Shown here piece after piece: positions 29,919 to 36,855 of a DNA stretch of 36,855 nucleotides. The DNA lies in assembly GCA_905205195.1 (NCBI GenBank), contig CAJLCS010000012.1, forward strand, positions 1-36,855, written 5' to 3'. The notes under the pieces were generated by a model, which was given only the letters and a program-made list of their open reading frames with translations, did not search any database and was not told where the DNA came from. The translations under genes and the position numbers were made by a program. The first letter of the stretch is position 1. Every line of letters starts with the position of its first letter. This DNA comes from an uncultured Eubacteriales bacterium. Lineage in GTDB: Bacteria > Bacillota > Clostridia > Oscillospirales > Oscillospiraceae.

Positions 29919-30887
29919 GTGGCGGCGGCGCTGATGCTGCGGCTTGCCGGAAGCGGCATTCTGGCGCCGGTGGTCCGGGCGATGCAGCAGCCGGAAATGA
30001 TGTCGTTTCTTCTGTATTTGCAGACGGGGCGGGTGGTCCGGCTGGCCGCGCCGACGACCGAATGGAGCCGGGAGTCCCCGGGGCTGACAGCATCCCCGGG
30101 GCTGACGGCGTCGCCGCCGCAGGCGGCGGAACGGCCCGCCTTCTCCGACGATGATCTTGATCTGGTGGAAATGCGCTACACCTGCGACTACCGGCCCGCC
30201 CTGGCGCCGCTACTCACATCGCCGCTGGACTGGGACCTGACTGGCAGCGCGCCCACCGTCCTGATTCTCCACAGCCACGCCACCGAAAGCTACACCCAGG
30301 TCCCCGGGGAAAGCTACACGTCCTCCGCCGATTTCCGGACGCTGGACGAGCACTACAACATGGTCTCCGTGGGCGACGCTCTGGCCCGGCAGCTGGAGGA
30401 AGGGGGCATCACGGTGCTCCATGACCGGACGCTCCACGACAGCCCCTCCTACGACGACGCCTATGAAAATTCCCGGGCCGCCGCCCGGGACTATCTTGCC
30501 CGATACCCCTCCATCCGGGTAGTGCTGGACCTGCACCGGGACGCCGCCGAGGACGCGGCGGGGGATCAGGTGGCCACCTGCGCCACCATCAACGGCAGCG
30601 AAACCGCCCGGCTCATGCTGGTGGTGGGCACCGATGAAGCCGGGGAAGCCCATCCGGACTGGCAGGAGAATCTGGCCTTCGCGCTGAAGCTGCAGGTGGT
30701 GCTGGAGCGGCAAAGCCCCGGGCTGGTCCGCTACACGTCCCTGCGGATGTCCCGGTTCAATCAGGACCTGCGGCCCGGGGCGCTGCTGGTGGAAATCGGC
30801 ACCGCCGGTGACACCCACGCCCAGGCCCTCACCGCCGCCGCGCTGCTGGGGGACGGGCTGCTGGCGCTGGCCCACGGATCTACATAA
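29919..30887 (+). CDS. spoIIP: Stage II sporulation protein P (amidase)
   Basis: About 322 residues. SpoIIP is an N-acetylmuramoyl-L-alanine amidase/endopeptidase that, with SpoIID and SpoIIM, thins septal peptidoglycan so the mother cell can engulf the forespore. Motifs: LILHSHATESYT (with the metal His and Glu), EHYNMVSVGDALA, VVLDLHRDA, MLVVGTDEAGE and GALLVEIGTAGDT. The first canonical start is the GTG at 29919, which would cut into the N-terminal membrane helix and has no ribosome site. The frame is open to before 29871, and AAAGGAGG at 29861-29868 is eight bases before an in-frame ACG at 29877. A start there would give a complete basic tail plus helix (TDWQQKSLRVGAAAVAAALML). An 18-bp tandem repeat encodes SPGLTA twice in the linker. 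Its end overlaps the convergent DUF4363 gene by eight bases. Confidence 0.9.
   Translation: MAAALMLRLAGSGILAPVVRAMQQPEMMSFLLYLQTGRVVRLAAPTTEWSRESPGLTASPGLTASPPQAAERPAFSDDDLDLVEMRYTCDYRPALAPLLTSPLDWDLTGSAPTVLILHSHATESYTQVPGESYTSSADFRTLDEHYNMVSVGDALARQLEEGGITVLHDRTLHDSPSYDDAYENSRAAARDYLARYPSIRVVLDLHRDAAEDAAGDQVATCATINGSETARLMLVVGTDEAGEAHPDWQENLAFALKLQVVLERQSPGLVRYTSLRMSRFNQDLRPGALLVEIGTAGDTHAQALTAAALLGDGLLALAHGST
30075..30110 (+). repeat. 18-bp tandem duplication in spoIIP
   Basis: Two near-identical 18-base units (30075-30092, 30093-30110; differences only in the last few bases) encode SPGLTA-SPGLTA in the Pro/Ser-rich linker between membrane anchor and amidase domain. The reading frame is kept. 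Confidence 0.9.
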
Positions 30888-31260
30888 AGGTCCACCAGCG
30901 CAGGGCGTGGGCGTCGGCCATGGCCAGAAGCTGCACCTCCAGCCGGACGCAGGCCGCGGCGCATTCGCTTTGCGCCTCCAAGCGGGCATAAACCGTCGCC
31001 TCGTCAAAGGCGGCATCCAATTCCTCCATGGGTTCATGATCGGCGACGGACGCAGAAAACCGCCGGTTGTGATCCCATTTCTTTTTGGCCCGGGCCAGCT
31101 CGTCCCGGGCCGTGTCCCAGTCCTCCGCCTGCGCCGCCGCTTCCGCCCGGGTCACCGCCTGCGCCAGCGGCCGGTGGATGCGGCTCATGGCCGCCGTCAC
31201 CCCGATGCCCAGCGCCAGCAGCACCGCCAGCAGCGCCACCCCCAGAATCAGCCGTTTCAT
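30880..31260 (-). CDS. DUF4363 small membrane-anchored protein
   Basis: 126 residues from the ATG at 31260 (AAGGAG upstream). One N-terminal membrane segment (about 3-22, LILGVALLAVLLALGIGV), then a helical, charged outer domain with W-x-x-A-x-x-x-L-x-x-A-x-x-x-W spacing (DTARDELARAKKKWDH), typical of DUF4363. Function unknown. It overlaps the DUF421 gene by four bases (ATGA). The pair DUF421-DUF4363 recurs in Clostridia, as I recall, often near sporulation genes, and may act in spore membrane or germination. Its stop overlaps the end of spoIIP on the other strand. Confidence 0.8.
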   Translation of the reverse strand: MKRLILGVALLAVLLALGIGVTAAMSRIHRPLAQAVTRAEAAAQAEDWDTARDELARAKKKWDHNRRFSASVADHEPMEELDAAFDEATVYARLEAQSECAAACVRLEVQLLAMADAHALRWWTFM

Positions 31261-31934
31261 TCCGCCTTCTCCTTTCCGATCCACAGTGTTTTGCCCTTTT
31301 CGTCCACCGTCAGCAGCCAGGTACTCTCCGCCGTGGCCCGGTAAAACTCCAGCGTCCGGGCCAGCCACGCCGGGTCCCGGCCCGCTTTTTGCAGATTTTC
31401 CCGGAACACATGGCCGTCCTCAATGATGCTCACCGGCAGATACCGGGGCTTGACCGCAATTCCGGCGCTTTTGGCCGTGGCCGGGGCGTCTGCCGGGAAG
31501 GGAAACACCGACAGGTTGCCGCTGGTTTCCAGAATGGCGTACTGGACCGTTTCCAGGCTCAGAATGTTCTTTTCCCGCAGGTGGCCGGTAAGCTCGTCCA
31601 GTGTAATGCGGGTTTTTTCCAGGTTTTTCTGGAGAATATGGCCGTTTTCGATGAGAATCACCGGCTTGCCGCAGAGCGCCCGCCGGAGGGCCACGCTTTT
31701 CAGCGACAGGGCCGACAGAATCAGCTCCATGCCCAGCACCGTCAAAATGGGCACCAGCCCGGAATACAGGGGAATGCCCCCGTCCTGCATGGGAATGGAG
31801 GCCAGATTAGCCACCAGCATGGTCACCACAAATTCCGACGGCTCCATTTCCCCGATCTGGCGCTTGCCCATCAGGCGGATCACCCCGATCAGCACCAGAT
31901 ACAGCACCATGGTTCGCAGATAAGACAGCAGCAT
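31257..31934 (-). CDS. DUF421 (YetF/YrbG-type) membrane protein
   Basis: 225 residues from the ATG at 31934 with GAAGGAGGAG upstream. Three N-terminal membrane helices (to about residue 80), the IRLMGKRQIGEMEPSEFVVTMLVANLAS signature, then cytosolic repeats ILIENGHILQKNLEKTRIT and VSIIEDGHVFRENLQKAGR, the family's duplicated domain. Function unknown; related YetF-type proteins are spore-associated in Bacilli. Coupled to DUF4363. Confidence 0.9.
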   Translation of the reverse strand: MLLSYLRTMVLYLVLIGVIRLMGKRQIGEMEPSEFVVTMLVANLASIPMQDGGIPLYSGLVPILTVLGMELILSALSLKSVALRRALCGKPVILIENGHILQKNLEKTRITLDELTGHLREKNILSLETVQYAILETSGNLSVFPFPADAPATAKSAGIAVKPRYLPVSIIEDGHVFRENLQKAGRDPAWLARTLEFYRATAESTWLLTVDEKGKTLWIGKEKAE

Positions 31935-31992
31935 GGAATTCTCCTCCTTCCGTAGCAGTTTTCCCTGGAAATGGGAAAATACACGGTGGGGA

Positions 31993-32021
31993 TTTACTTT
32001 TGGCGGAAAATCTGGTATGCT
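31993..32021 (+). promoter_or_regulatory. Promoter of mrnC-rqcH
   Basis: TTTACT (31993-31998), 17 bases, TATGCT (32016-32021) with a TGG extended -10, 37 bases before the GTG start. Confidence 0.75.
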
Positions 32022-32057
32022 ATCGGGTGAAATCCCACAAAATCGGAGTCGAAACAA

Positions 32058-32468
32058 GTGGAAAACTATTTTCAGATGCATTTGTCGCAAAAAGAAATCA
32101 ACGCCATCTCCAATCTGGGGCTGGCGCATATGGGCGATGCGGTGTTCGAGGTGCTGTGCCGGGCCTATCTCTGCGCCAGGGGGGATCACACAGTGCTGAA
32201 GCTCCACCGGGACGCGGTGGCGCTGGTAAAGGCCACCGCCCAGGCCGAATTCGCCGACGCCCTGCTGCCCCACCTGACGCCGGAGGAGCAGGACTACTAC
32301 CGCCGGGGCAAAAACGCCCACGTCCATGTGCCGAAATCCGCCACCCCCCAGCAGTACGCCAAGGCCACCGGCGTGGAGGCGCTGTTCGGGGCGCTGTACC
32401 TGGCCGGGCGGACGGACCGGGCCAATGAACTGTTCGGCGTCGTGATGGAGGAGCTTTATGGCCTTTGA
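32058..32468 (+). CDS. mrnC: Mini-ribonuclease III, GTG start
   Basis: 136 residues. The RNase III catalytic domain without a double-strand RNA-binding domain; it matures the ends of 23S rRNA in Gram-positives. HMGDAVFEV (Asp27 and Glu31) and GVEALFGALYL (Glu107) are the two metal-binding motifs. GTG is the only start with a ribosome site (CGGAG, eleven bases). It overlaps rqcH by 11 bases; elsewhere it commonly sits near cysS or rlmB, so the partner here is notable. Confidence 0.93.
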   Translation: MENYFQMHLSQKEINAISNLGLAHMGDAVFEVLCRAYLCARGDHTVLKLHRDAVALVKATAQAEFADALLPHLTPEEQDYYRRGKNAHVHVPKSATPQQYAKATGVEALFGALYLAGRTDRANELFGVVMEELYGL

Positions 32469-34206
32469 TGCAACTTATCTCTCCGCCGTGCTGGCGGAGC
32501 TGCGGGCCGCGGCCATGGGGGCCAGAGTGGAGAAAATCCACCAGCCCAGCCGGGACACCGTGATTTTACACCTGCGCTGCGACGGCGGCCGGCAGAAGCT
32601 GCTGTTCGCCGCCAATCCCGCCGCCCCCCGGCTGCACCTGACGGCGGCCAACCCGGAAAATCCCGATCAGCCGCCCATGTTCTGTATGCTGCTGCGAAAG
32701 CACCTGTCCGGCGGACGGCTGACGGACATTTCCCAGCCGCCGCTGGAGCGGGCGGCGACCTTCACCTTCCAGTGTACCGACGAGCTGGGCTTCCCGGTGG
32801 AAAAAAAGCTGGTCTGCGAGCTGATGGGCCGGACCTGCAACCTGTATCTGCTGGACCCCGACGGCCGGATTCTGGACTGCCTGCGGCGGATCGGGCTGGA
32901 CGATTCTGCCCGGCGGCAGGCCCTGCCGGGGCTGTACTATCAGCCGCCGGAGCCGGTGGCCAAGCGCGACCCCGCCTCCCTGACGGCGGCGGACTTTGAA
33001 GCGCTGCTGACCGCCCCCGGCGCCGACCGGCTGGCGGACCGGCTTATGGATGCGCTGGGCGGCCTGTCGCCGCTGGTCTGCCGGGAAGCGGCGCTGGCCG
33101 CGGCGGGGGACGTGGACGCCCGGGTCGCCGGGGCGGATATCGCCGCCGTCGGCGGGAAGCTGGCCGCCTTTTTCGGGCAGGCGCTGGCCCATCCCGCGCC
33201 GTGGTATGTGCCCCAGCCCGACGGCACGCCCAAGCAGTTCGCCTTCTGCCCCATCCGGGAGTACGGCCCCTGCCGGGAGGCAGCGTCCTTTTCCGGCCTG
33301 CTGGATGATTTCTACACCGTCCGGGACCGGAAGGACGCCATGCGCCAGAAAAGTCAGGCCGTCCGCAAGACGGTGACCAACCTCTGCCAGCGGCTGACCC
33401 GGAAGCTGGCCCTGCAGGAGCAGGAACGGGCCGCCACGCTGGACCGGGAGACGCTGCGGCGGCAGGGGGACATCGTTACCGCCAACCTGTCCCGGATCGC
33501 CCGGGGCCAGACGGTGCTGCGGGCGGAAAACTTCTATGAGGAGGACCTGCCGGAGATTGAAATTTCCCTGTCCCCGCTGCTGTCCCCCCAGCAGAACGCG
33601 GCGAAATTCTACAAGGACTACGCCCGGATGAAAAACGCGGAGAAGGAGCTGACCCACCAGCTGGCCATCGGCCGGGAGGAGCTGGGTTACCTGCAAAGCG
33701 TGCTGGAGGAGCTGAACCGGGCCAGGACGGAGCAGGAGCTGGAGGAGATCCGGCAGGAACTGCAATCCCAGGGCTATCTGAAGGCGGATTCCGGCAAAAA
33801 GCGGATGAAGCAGGCCCGGTCGGCGCCGCTGCGGTTTACCTCCACAGACGGATTCCCCATTTTCGTGGGCCGGAACAACCGGCAGAATGACGAGCTGACC
33901 TTCAAATCCGCCCGGAAGGACGATCTGTGGCTCCACGCGGAGAAGGTCCACGGCAGCCACGTCATCATCGCCTGCGCCGGGGCGCCGGTGCCCGACGACA
34001 CGGTGACCCAGGCCGCCCAGCTGGCGGCCTACTACGCCGAAACCGCCGGTGGGCAGAACATCCCCGTGGATGTGACGCCGGTGAAGCAGGTGAAAAAGCC
34101 CGCCGGGGCCAAACCCGGCATGGTGATTTATCACACCTACCGGACGGTGGTGGTCAACCCCTATCCGGACATTGTCCGGGACGCCCTGAACCGGGAGGGA
34201 GAATAA
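32458..34206 (+). CDS. rqcH: Ribosome quality control factor RqcH (NFACT family)
   Basis: 582 residues. It binds stalled 50S-peptidyl-tRNA complexes and recruits tRNA-Ala to add C-terminal alanine tails that mark the chain for degradation. Domains: NFACT-N (about 1-200, beginning MAFDATYLSAVL), helix-hairpin-helix, a long coiled coil (about 290-440) and the NFACT-R domain with FPIFVGRNNRQNDELTFKSARKDDLWLHAE (about 462-491). GGAGG before the ATG lies inside mrnC, so the two are coupled. Older annotations call it a fibronectin-binding protein. Confidence 0.95.
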   Translation: MAFDATYLSAVLAELRAAAMGARVEKIHQPSRDTVILHLRCDGGRQKLLFAANPAAPRLHLTAANPENPDQPPMFCMLLRKHLSGGRLTDISQPPLERAATFTFQCTDELGFPVEKKLVCELMGRTCNLYLLDPDGRILDCLRRIGLDDSARRQALPGLYYQPPEPVAKRDPASLTAADFEALLTAPGADRLADRLMDALGGLSPLVCREAALAAAGDVDARVAGADIAAVGGKLAAFFGQALAHPAPWYVPQPDGTPKQFAFCPIREYGPCREAASFSGLLDDFYTVRDRKDAMRQKSQAVRKTVTNLCQRLTRKLALQEQERAATLDRETLRRQGDIVTANLSRIARGQTVLRAENFYEEDLPEIEISLSPLLSPQQNAAKFYKDYARMKNAEKELTHQLAIGREELGYLQSVLEELNRARTEQELEEIRQELQSQGYLKADSGKKRMKQARSAPLRFTSTDGFPIFVGRNNRQNDELTFKSARKDDLWLHAEKVHGSHVIIACAGAPVPDDTVTQAAQLAAYYAETAGGQNIPVDVTPVKQVKKPAGAKPGMVIYHTYRTVVVNPYPDIVRDALNREGE

Positions 34207-34218
34207 AAGGCAGCAAAA

Positions 34219-34262
34219 TGCCGCCGGGAACGGAAAAACGCCGTTCCCGGCGGCACTTTTTT
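34219..34262 (+). terminator. Terminator of mrnC-rqcH
   Basis: Perfect 15-base arms (34219-34233, 34241-34255), then CTTTTTTCT. Textbook intrinsic terminator, 13 bases past the stop. Confidence 0.95.
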
Positions 34263-34438
34263 CTCTTGCTATTCGTTGCTGTCATAGACCTGATTCTTCA
34301 GGCAAAGGATAAAAAGGAAGTCACTGCCTCAGCTCCCCAGCTTCAGTGACTTGCCTTTGCTGAATGGGGAACCGACCTGCTGGCGGCACCCTTTTGCATT
34401 TCCAGTACACCCCATTTGGTCGGTTTTGTCAACCGTAT
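34263..34438. other. Structured non-coding stretch between convergent genes
   Basis: No gene. AAGTCACTG (34318-34326) pairs with CAGTGACTT (34344-34352), with an outer GCAAAGG/CCTTTGC pair (34302-34308, 34354-34360). Next, AATGGGG (34363-34369) and AACCGACC (34370-34377) are complementary to CCCCATT (34410-34416) and GGTCGGTT (34418-34425) in the crossing order a-b-a'-b'. It lies past the rqcH terminator, so either read-through or an own promoter (none seen) would be needed for it to be RNA. Confidence 0.5.
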
Positions 34439-34439
34439 C

Positions 34440-34478
34440 CCGCCGCCGGAAACAAAAAATGTTCCCGGCGGCGGTTTT
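34440..34478. terminator. Hairpin past the pdaA stop
   Basis: CCGCCGCCGG (34440-34449) pairs with CCGGCGGCGG (34465-34474). TTTT follows on the plus strand; on the minus strand the T-run is in the loop. A probable end for the convergent pdaA message, and a back-up for rqcH. Confidence 0.6.
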
Positions 34479-35251
34479 CAGATCGGCAGATCGGTCAGGC
34501 TGCCGAAGGTGTAGCCCATATCCTCCCAGCGGGTCAGAAGCTCATCGAGAATATCCGCGTTGGTCTGAGACGTGGAATGAAGCAGCACCACCGCGCCGTT
34601 GTGGATCCGGGGCAGCAGCTTGCCGAAGGCCGCCTCGGCGGTGGGCTGGTCGTCCTGCTTCCAGTCCACATAGGCAAGGCTCCAGAAAATCGTCCGGTAG
34701 CCCAGCGCCTGGGCCATTTTCAGGTTTTCCTCGCTGTAGATGCCCTGAGGCGGCCGGTAAAATTTTGGCATTTCCGCCCCCACTGTCTCCCGGTACAGCG
34801 TCTCCAGCTCCTGAAGCTCCCGGGTGAAGGTGTCCCGGTCCGAAATTTTGCTCATATTCTCGTGGTGCATGGTGTGATTGCCCACCACATGGCCCTCCGC
34901 CGCCATCCGCCGCACCAGATCCGGCTGGTCCCGGACGAAATTGCCCACCACGAAAAACGCCGCAGGGGCGCTGTGCTTTTTCAGGGCGTCCAGAATTTTC
35001 CCCGTGCAGCCGTTTTCGTACCCCGCGTCGAAGGTCAGATAAATCACCGGCCGGGTCGGGTCCCCCAGATAGGCCGCATCGTAGCGGGCCAGCTGGGCCG
35101 GGGTGGCCGGTCCGATGGGGGGCTTGCCCGCCTTCCGGAAGCTCAGCCCCCAGGCCCCCGTGGCCACCACCGGGCGCACCGCCGCCGCCCACAGGCACAC
35201 CGCCAGCACCGCGGCAATCCCCGCCAGCACCGGCCCTTTCCGTCTTTTCAC
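34478..35251 (-). CDS. pdaA: PdaA-type spore-cortex polysaccharide deacetylase
   Basis: 257 residues. PdaA N-deacetylates muramic acid during cortex muramic-delta-lactam formation, needed for germination. One membrane/leader helix (about 6-27) precedes a NodB domain. TFDAGYENG replaces the usual TFDDG; B. subtilis PdaA itself has TFDNGYENG, and the YENG extension, GNHTMHHEN (metal histidines), YRPPQGIYSEENL and the FWSLAYVDWKQDDQP stretch are PdaA-specific. GGGAGG is only two bases before the ATG at 35257 but eight before the GTG at 35251, so GTG is favoured; the ATG would add two residues. I would expect forespore sigma-G control; a weak GAATA...CATAGGG pair (35295-35299, 35272-35278) is suggestive only. 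Confidence 0.88.
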   Translation of the reverse strand: MKRRKGPVLAGIAAVLAVCLWAAAVRPVVATGAWGLSFRKAGKPPIGPATPAQLARYDAAYLGDPTRPVIYLTFDAGYENGCTGKILDALKKHSAPAAFFVVGNFVRDQPDLVRRMAAEGHVVGNHTMHHENMSKISDRDTFTRELQELETLYRETVGAEMPKFYRPPQGIYSEENLKMAQALGYRTIFWSLAYVDWKQDDQPTAEAAFGKLLPRIHNGAVVLLHSTSQTNADILDELLTRWEDMGYTFGSLTDLPI

Positions 35252-35316
35252 ACGCATCCCCTCCCGGCATACCCTATGCGGAAAAGGCTGCCCCTATTCC
35301 CCCTCTGTTTTGGGGG

Positions 35317-35345
35317 TTGACAAGCCGGAATCGCCGCGCTATAAT
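35317..35345 (+). promoter_or_regulatory. Perfect consensus promoter of cysK
   Basis: TTGACA (35317-35322), exactly 17 bases, TATAAT (35340-35345). It yields a leader of about 50 bases that begins with the inverted repeat at 35345-35368. Confidence 0.92.
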
Positions 35346-35368
35346 ACCACCAACATCCGAAAGTGGTA
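35345..35368. promoter_or_regulatory. Candidate operator at the cysK transcription start
   Basis: TACCAC (35345-35350) and GTGGTA (35363-35368), inverted, 12 bases apart, overlapping the start of transcription. A repressor here would block the consensus promoter. The Rrf2 regulator two genes' length downstream is a candidate, not shown. Confidence 0.45.
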
Positions 35369-35401
35369 GGTAAATCCGCTTTCCAAAGGAGATTGATTGC
35401 A

Positions 35402-36334
35402 ATGGCAAAGATTTATACGTCCGCCGACCAGCTTATCGGCAAGACCCCCCTGCTGGAGCTGACCCATCTGGAAAAGGAATACGGCCTGAAGGCCAAGCTT
35501 CTGGCCAAGCTGGAATATTTCAACCCCGCCGGTTCCGTCAAGGACCGGATCGCCAAGGCCATGATCGATGACGCCGAGCAGAAGGGCCTGCTGAAGCCCG
35601 GCAGCGTCATCATTGAGCCGACCTCCGGCAATACCGGCATCGGTCTGGCCTCCGTGGCCGCCGCCCGGGGCTACCGGATCATCATCGTCATGCCGGAAAC
35701 CATGAGCGTGGAGCGCCGCCAGATCATGAAGGCCTACGGCGCGGAGCTGGTGCTCACCGAGGGCGCCAAGGGCATGAAGGGCGCCCTCGCCAAGGCCGAC
35801 GAGCTGGCGAAGGAAATTCCGAACAGCTTCATCCCCGGCCAGTTCGTCAACCCCGCCAACCCCAAGGCCCATTTTGAGACCACCGGCCCGGAAATTTTCG
35901 CGGATACCGACGGCGAGGTGGACTATTTCGTGGCCGGCGTCGGCACCGGCGGCACCGTCACCGGCGTAGGCGAATACCTCAAGTCCCGGAAGCCTGACGT
36001 GAAGGTGGTGGCCGTGGAGCCGGAATCCTCCGCCGTGCTGTCCACCGGCAAGGCCGGTCCCCACAAGATTCAGGGCATCGGCGCAGGCTTTGTGCCCAAG
36101 GTGCTGGACACCGGGGTCTATGACGAGATCATCCCCGTGTCCAACGAGGACGCCTTCGCCACCGGCAAGGAAATCGGCAAGCGGGAGGGCGTGCTGGTGG
36201 GCATTTCCTCCGGCGCGGCAGTGTATGCGGCGCTGGTGCTGGCCCGTCGGCCGGAAAACGCCGGAAAGACCATCGTGGTCCTGCTGCCGGACACCGGCGA
36301 CCGGTATCTGTCCACGTCGCTGTTCGCCGACTGA
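35402..36334 (+). CDS. cysK: Cysteine synthase A
   Basis: 310 residues from the ATG at 35402 (AAAGGAG upstream); the longer frame lies in the leader. O-acetylserine sulfhydrylase, a PLP enzyme making L-cysteine from O-acetylserine and sulfide. Lys47 in NPAGSVKDR binds PLP; TSGNTGIG (74-81) binds substrate; GVGTGGTVTG holds the phosphate; SSGAA near the end completes the site. Followed by the Rrf2 gene after 15 bases. Confidence 0.96.
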   Translation: MAKIYTSADQLIGKTPLLELTHLEKEYGLKAKLLAKLEYFNPAGSVKDRIAKAMIDDAEQKGLLKPGSVIIEPTSGNTGIGLASVAAARGYRIIIVMPETMSVERRQIMKAYGAELVLTEGAKGMKGALAKADELAKEIPNSFIPGQFVNPANPKAHFETTGPEIFADTDGEVDYFVAGVGTGGTVTGVGEYLKSRKPDVKVVAVEPESSAVLSTGKAGPHKIQGIGAGFVPKVLDTGVYDEIIPVSNEDAFATGKEIGKREGVLVGISSGAAVYAALVLARRPENAGKTIVVLLPDTGDRYLSTSLFAD

Positions 36335-36349
36335 CCGGAGGCGGACGCC

Positions 36350-36778
36350 ATGATTTCTACCCGCGGACGATACGCCATCCGGGTGATGCTGGATCTGGCA
36401 GACCACGGCGGCGTGGGCGGCTATGTGCCCATGAAGGACGTGGCCGCCCGGCAGGACATTTCCCTGAAGTATCTGGAAAAAATCATGCCCCTGCTCACCG
36501 CCGCCCGGCTGGTGGAGGGGCTTCACGGCAAGGGCGGCGGCTACCGGCTGACCCGGCCGCCGGAGGACTACCGGATGTGGGACATTCTCCGGCTGACGGA
36601 GGGCGATCTGGCGCCGGTGGCCTGTCTGGGCAGCGGCGCGGCCCCCTGTCCCCGGTCGGCGGGCTGCCGGACGCTGGGGATGTGGGAGGAGTACTACCGG
36701 CTGACCCGGGAGTACTTCAGCGGCATCACCCTGGCCGACCTGCTGAGAGCCCCCACGGAACCGGAATATGTGATCTGA
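36350..36778 (+). CDS. Rrf2-family regulator with three cluster-type cysteines (IscR-like)
   Basis: 142 residues. The N-terminal winged helix (STRGRYAIRVMLDLA ... ISLKYLEKIMPLL ... GKGGGYRL) is canonical Rrf2. Cys92, Cys100 and Cys106 are spaced like IscR's 92/98/104, so it could carry an Fe-S cluster; CymR, the Firmicutes cysteine regulator, lacks this triad. GGAGG precedes the ATG. Position after cysK and before a gene with an inverted-repeat promoter suggests it senses Fe-S or sulfur status and controls both. The next gene (beyond the window) may be a cysteine desulfurase, by analogy with isc loci. Confidence 0.9.
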   Translation: MISTRGRYAIRVMLDLADHGGVGGYVPMKDVAARQDISLKYLEKIMPLLTAARLVEGLHGKGGGYRLTRPPEDYRMWDILRLTEGDLAPVACLGSGAAPCPRSAGCRTLGMWEEYYRLTREYFSGITLADLLRAPTEPEYVI

Positions 36779-36820
36779 AAGCAGTCCCCCGGCAGGCAAT
36801 TTTGAACAGCACCCCATTTG

Positions 36821-36846
36821 TTAGACAAGTATGATATACTATCTAA
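36821..36846 (+). promoter_or_regulatory. Promoter/operator of the next gene
   Basis: TGA-TATACT is an extended -10 (TATACT at 36835-36840). It is embedded in a near-symmetrical repeat: TTAGA-ca-AGTAT-gat-ATACT-a-TCTAA (36821-36846). The -35 is weak. The size and AT-richness suit an Rrf2 dimer, and the Rrf2 gene ends 43 bases upstream. Confidence 0.6.
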
Positions 36847-36855
36847 TAAGTGGGG

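Noticed and set aside
34478..35257. Loss of function of the pdaA-type deacetylase because TFDDG is TFDAG
   Set aside because: The PdaA branch itself carries a substitution at that position (Asn in B. subtilis PdaA, as remembered), and the other motifs are intact.
1..36855. tRNA or rRNA genes
   Set aside because: I looked for CCA-proximal TTCGA-type loops and rRNA signatures and recognised none; a covariance scan would be the proper test.

Overview
The window looks like a chromosomal segment of a GC-rich, Gram-positive, strictly anaerobic, endospore-forming Clostridia. An Oscillospiraceae-type gut bacterium (Flavonifractor/Pseudoflavonifractor-like) is my inference. The grounds are strong AGGAGG ribosome sites; sporulation genes (spoIIP, a pdaA-type deacetylase, a Spo0A-like regulator); Firmicutes housekeeping genes (mrnC, rqcH, an LCP protein); a glycyl-radical-enzyme remnant; and many intracellular glycosidases for plant glycans. 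I see no rRNA, tRNA, CRISPR array, transposase or integrase.

Layout. 1-4,492: start of a putative exported protein, then an alpha-galactosidase (GH36) and an ABC exporter in one minus-strand unit behind a clear promoter and a perfect 17-bp palindrome. 4,574-8,656: minus-strand housekeeping genes in two units, rlmA-prfA and tsaE-tsaB-upp. Between them lie a consensus promoter and a remnant of a glycyl radical enzyme. 8,681-11,510: an exported polysaccharide deacetylase, then a cytosolic clan-A glycosidase divergent from an AraC regulator. 11,511-13,850: a palindrome-rich intergenic region, a Spo0A-like regulator with a degenerate receiver, and an LCP cell-wall ligase.

13,877-26,467 is a rhamnose/plant-glycan utilization locus. 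The minus arm is an MBL-fold hydrolase, an AraC regulator, rhaB, rhaA, a GH43 remnant, rhaD and a GH78 alpha-L-rhamnosidase. The divergent plus arm is an SGNH esterase, an alpha/beta esterase, a GH43 enzyme and a GH106-like alpha-L-rhamnosidase. None of the enzymes has a signal peptide. The logic is import of (acetylated) rhamno-oligosaccharides, intracellular de-esterification and trimming, then L-rhamnose -> rhamnulose -> rhamnulose-1-P -> DHAP + lactaldehyde. No sugar transporter is encoded here.

26,464-28,140: murI and udk. 28,165-29,329: a small three-gene module (zinc ribbon, coiled-coil protein, sigma-region-4-like protein) divergent from an XRE repressor, with shared repeat motifs between them. 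29,326-31,934: tadA, spoIIP, then a DUF421/DUF4363 membrane pair on the other strand. 31,993-34,262: mrnC-rqcH. 34,478-36,846: a pdaA-type deacetylase, then cysK and an IscR-like Rrf2 regulator. The window ends in the probable promoter/operator of the next gene.

Start sites were chosen by ribosome-site spacing, so several differ from the longest open frame (tsaB and rhaB at TTG, mrnC at GTG, pdaA at GTG). spoIIP has no canonical start behind its best ribosome site.
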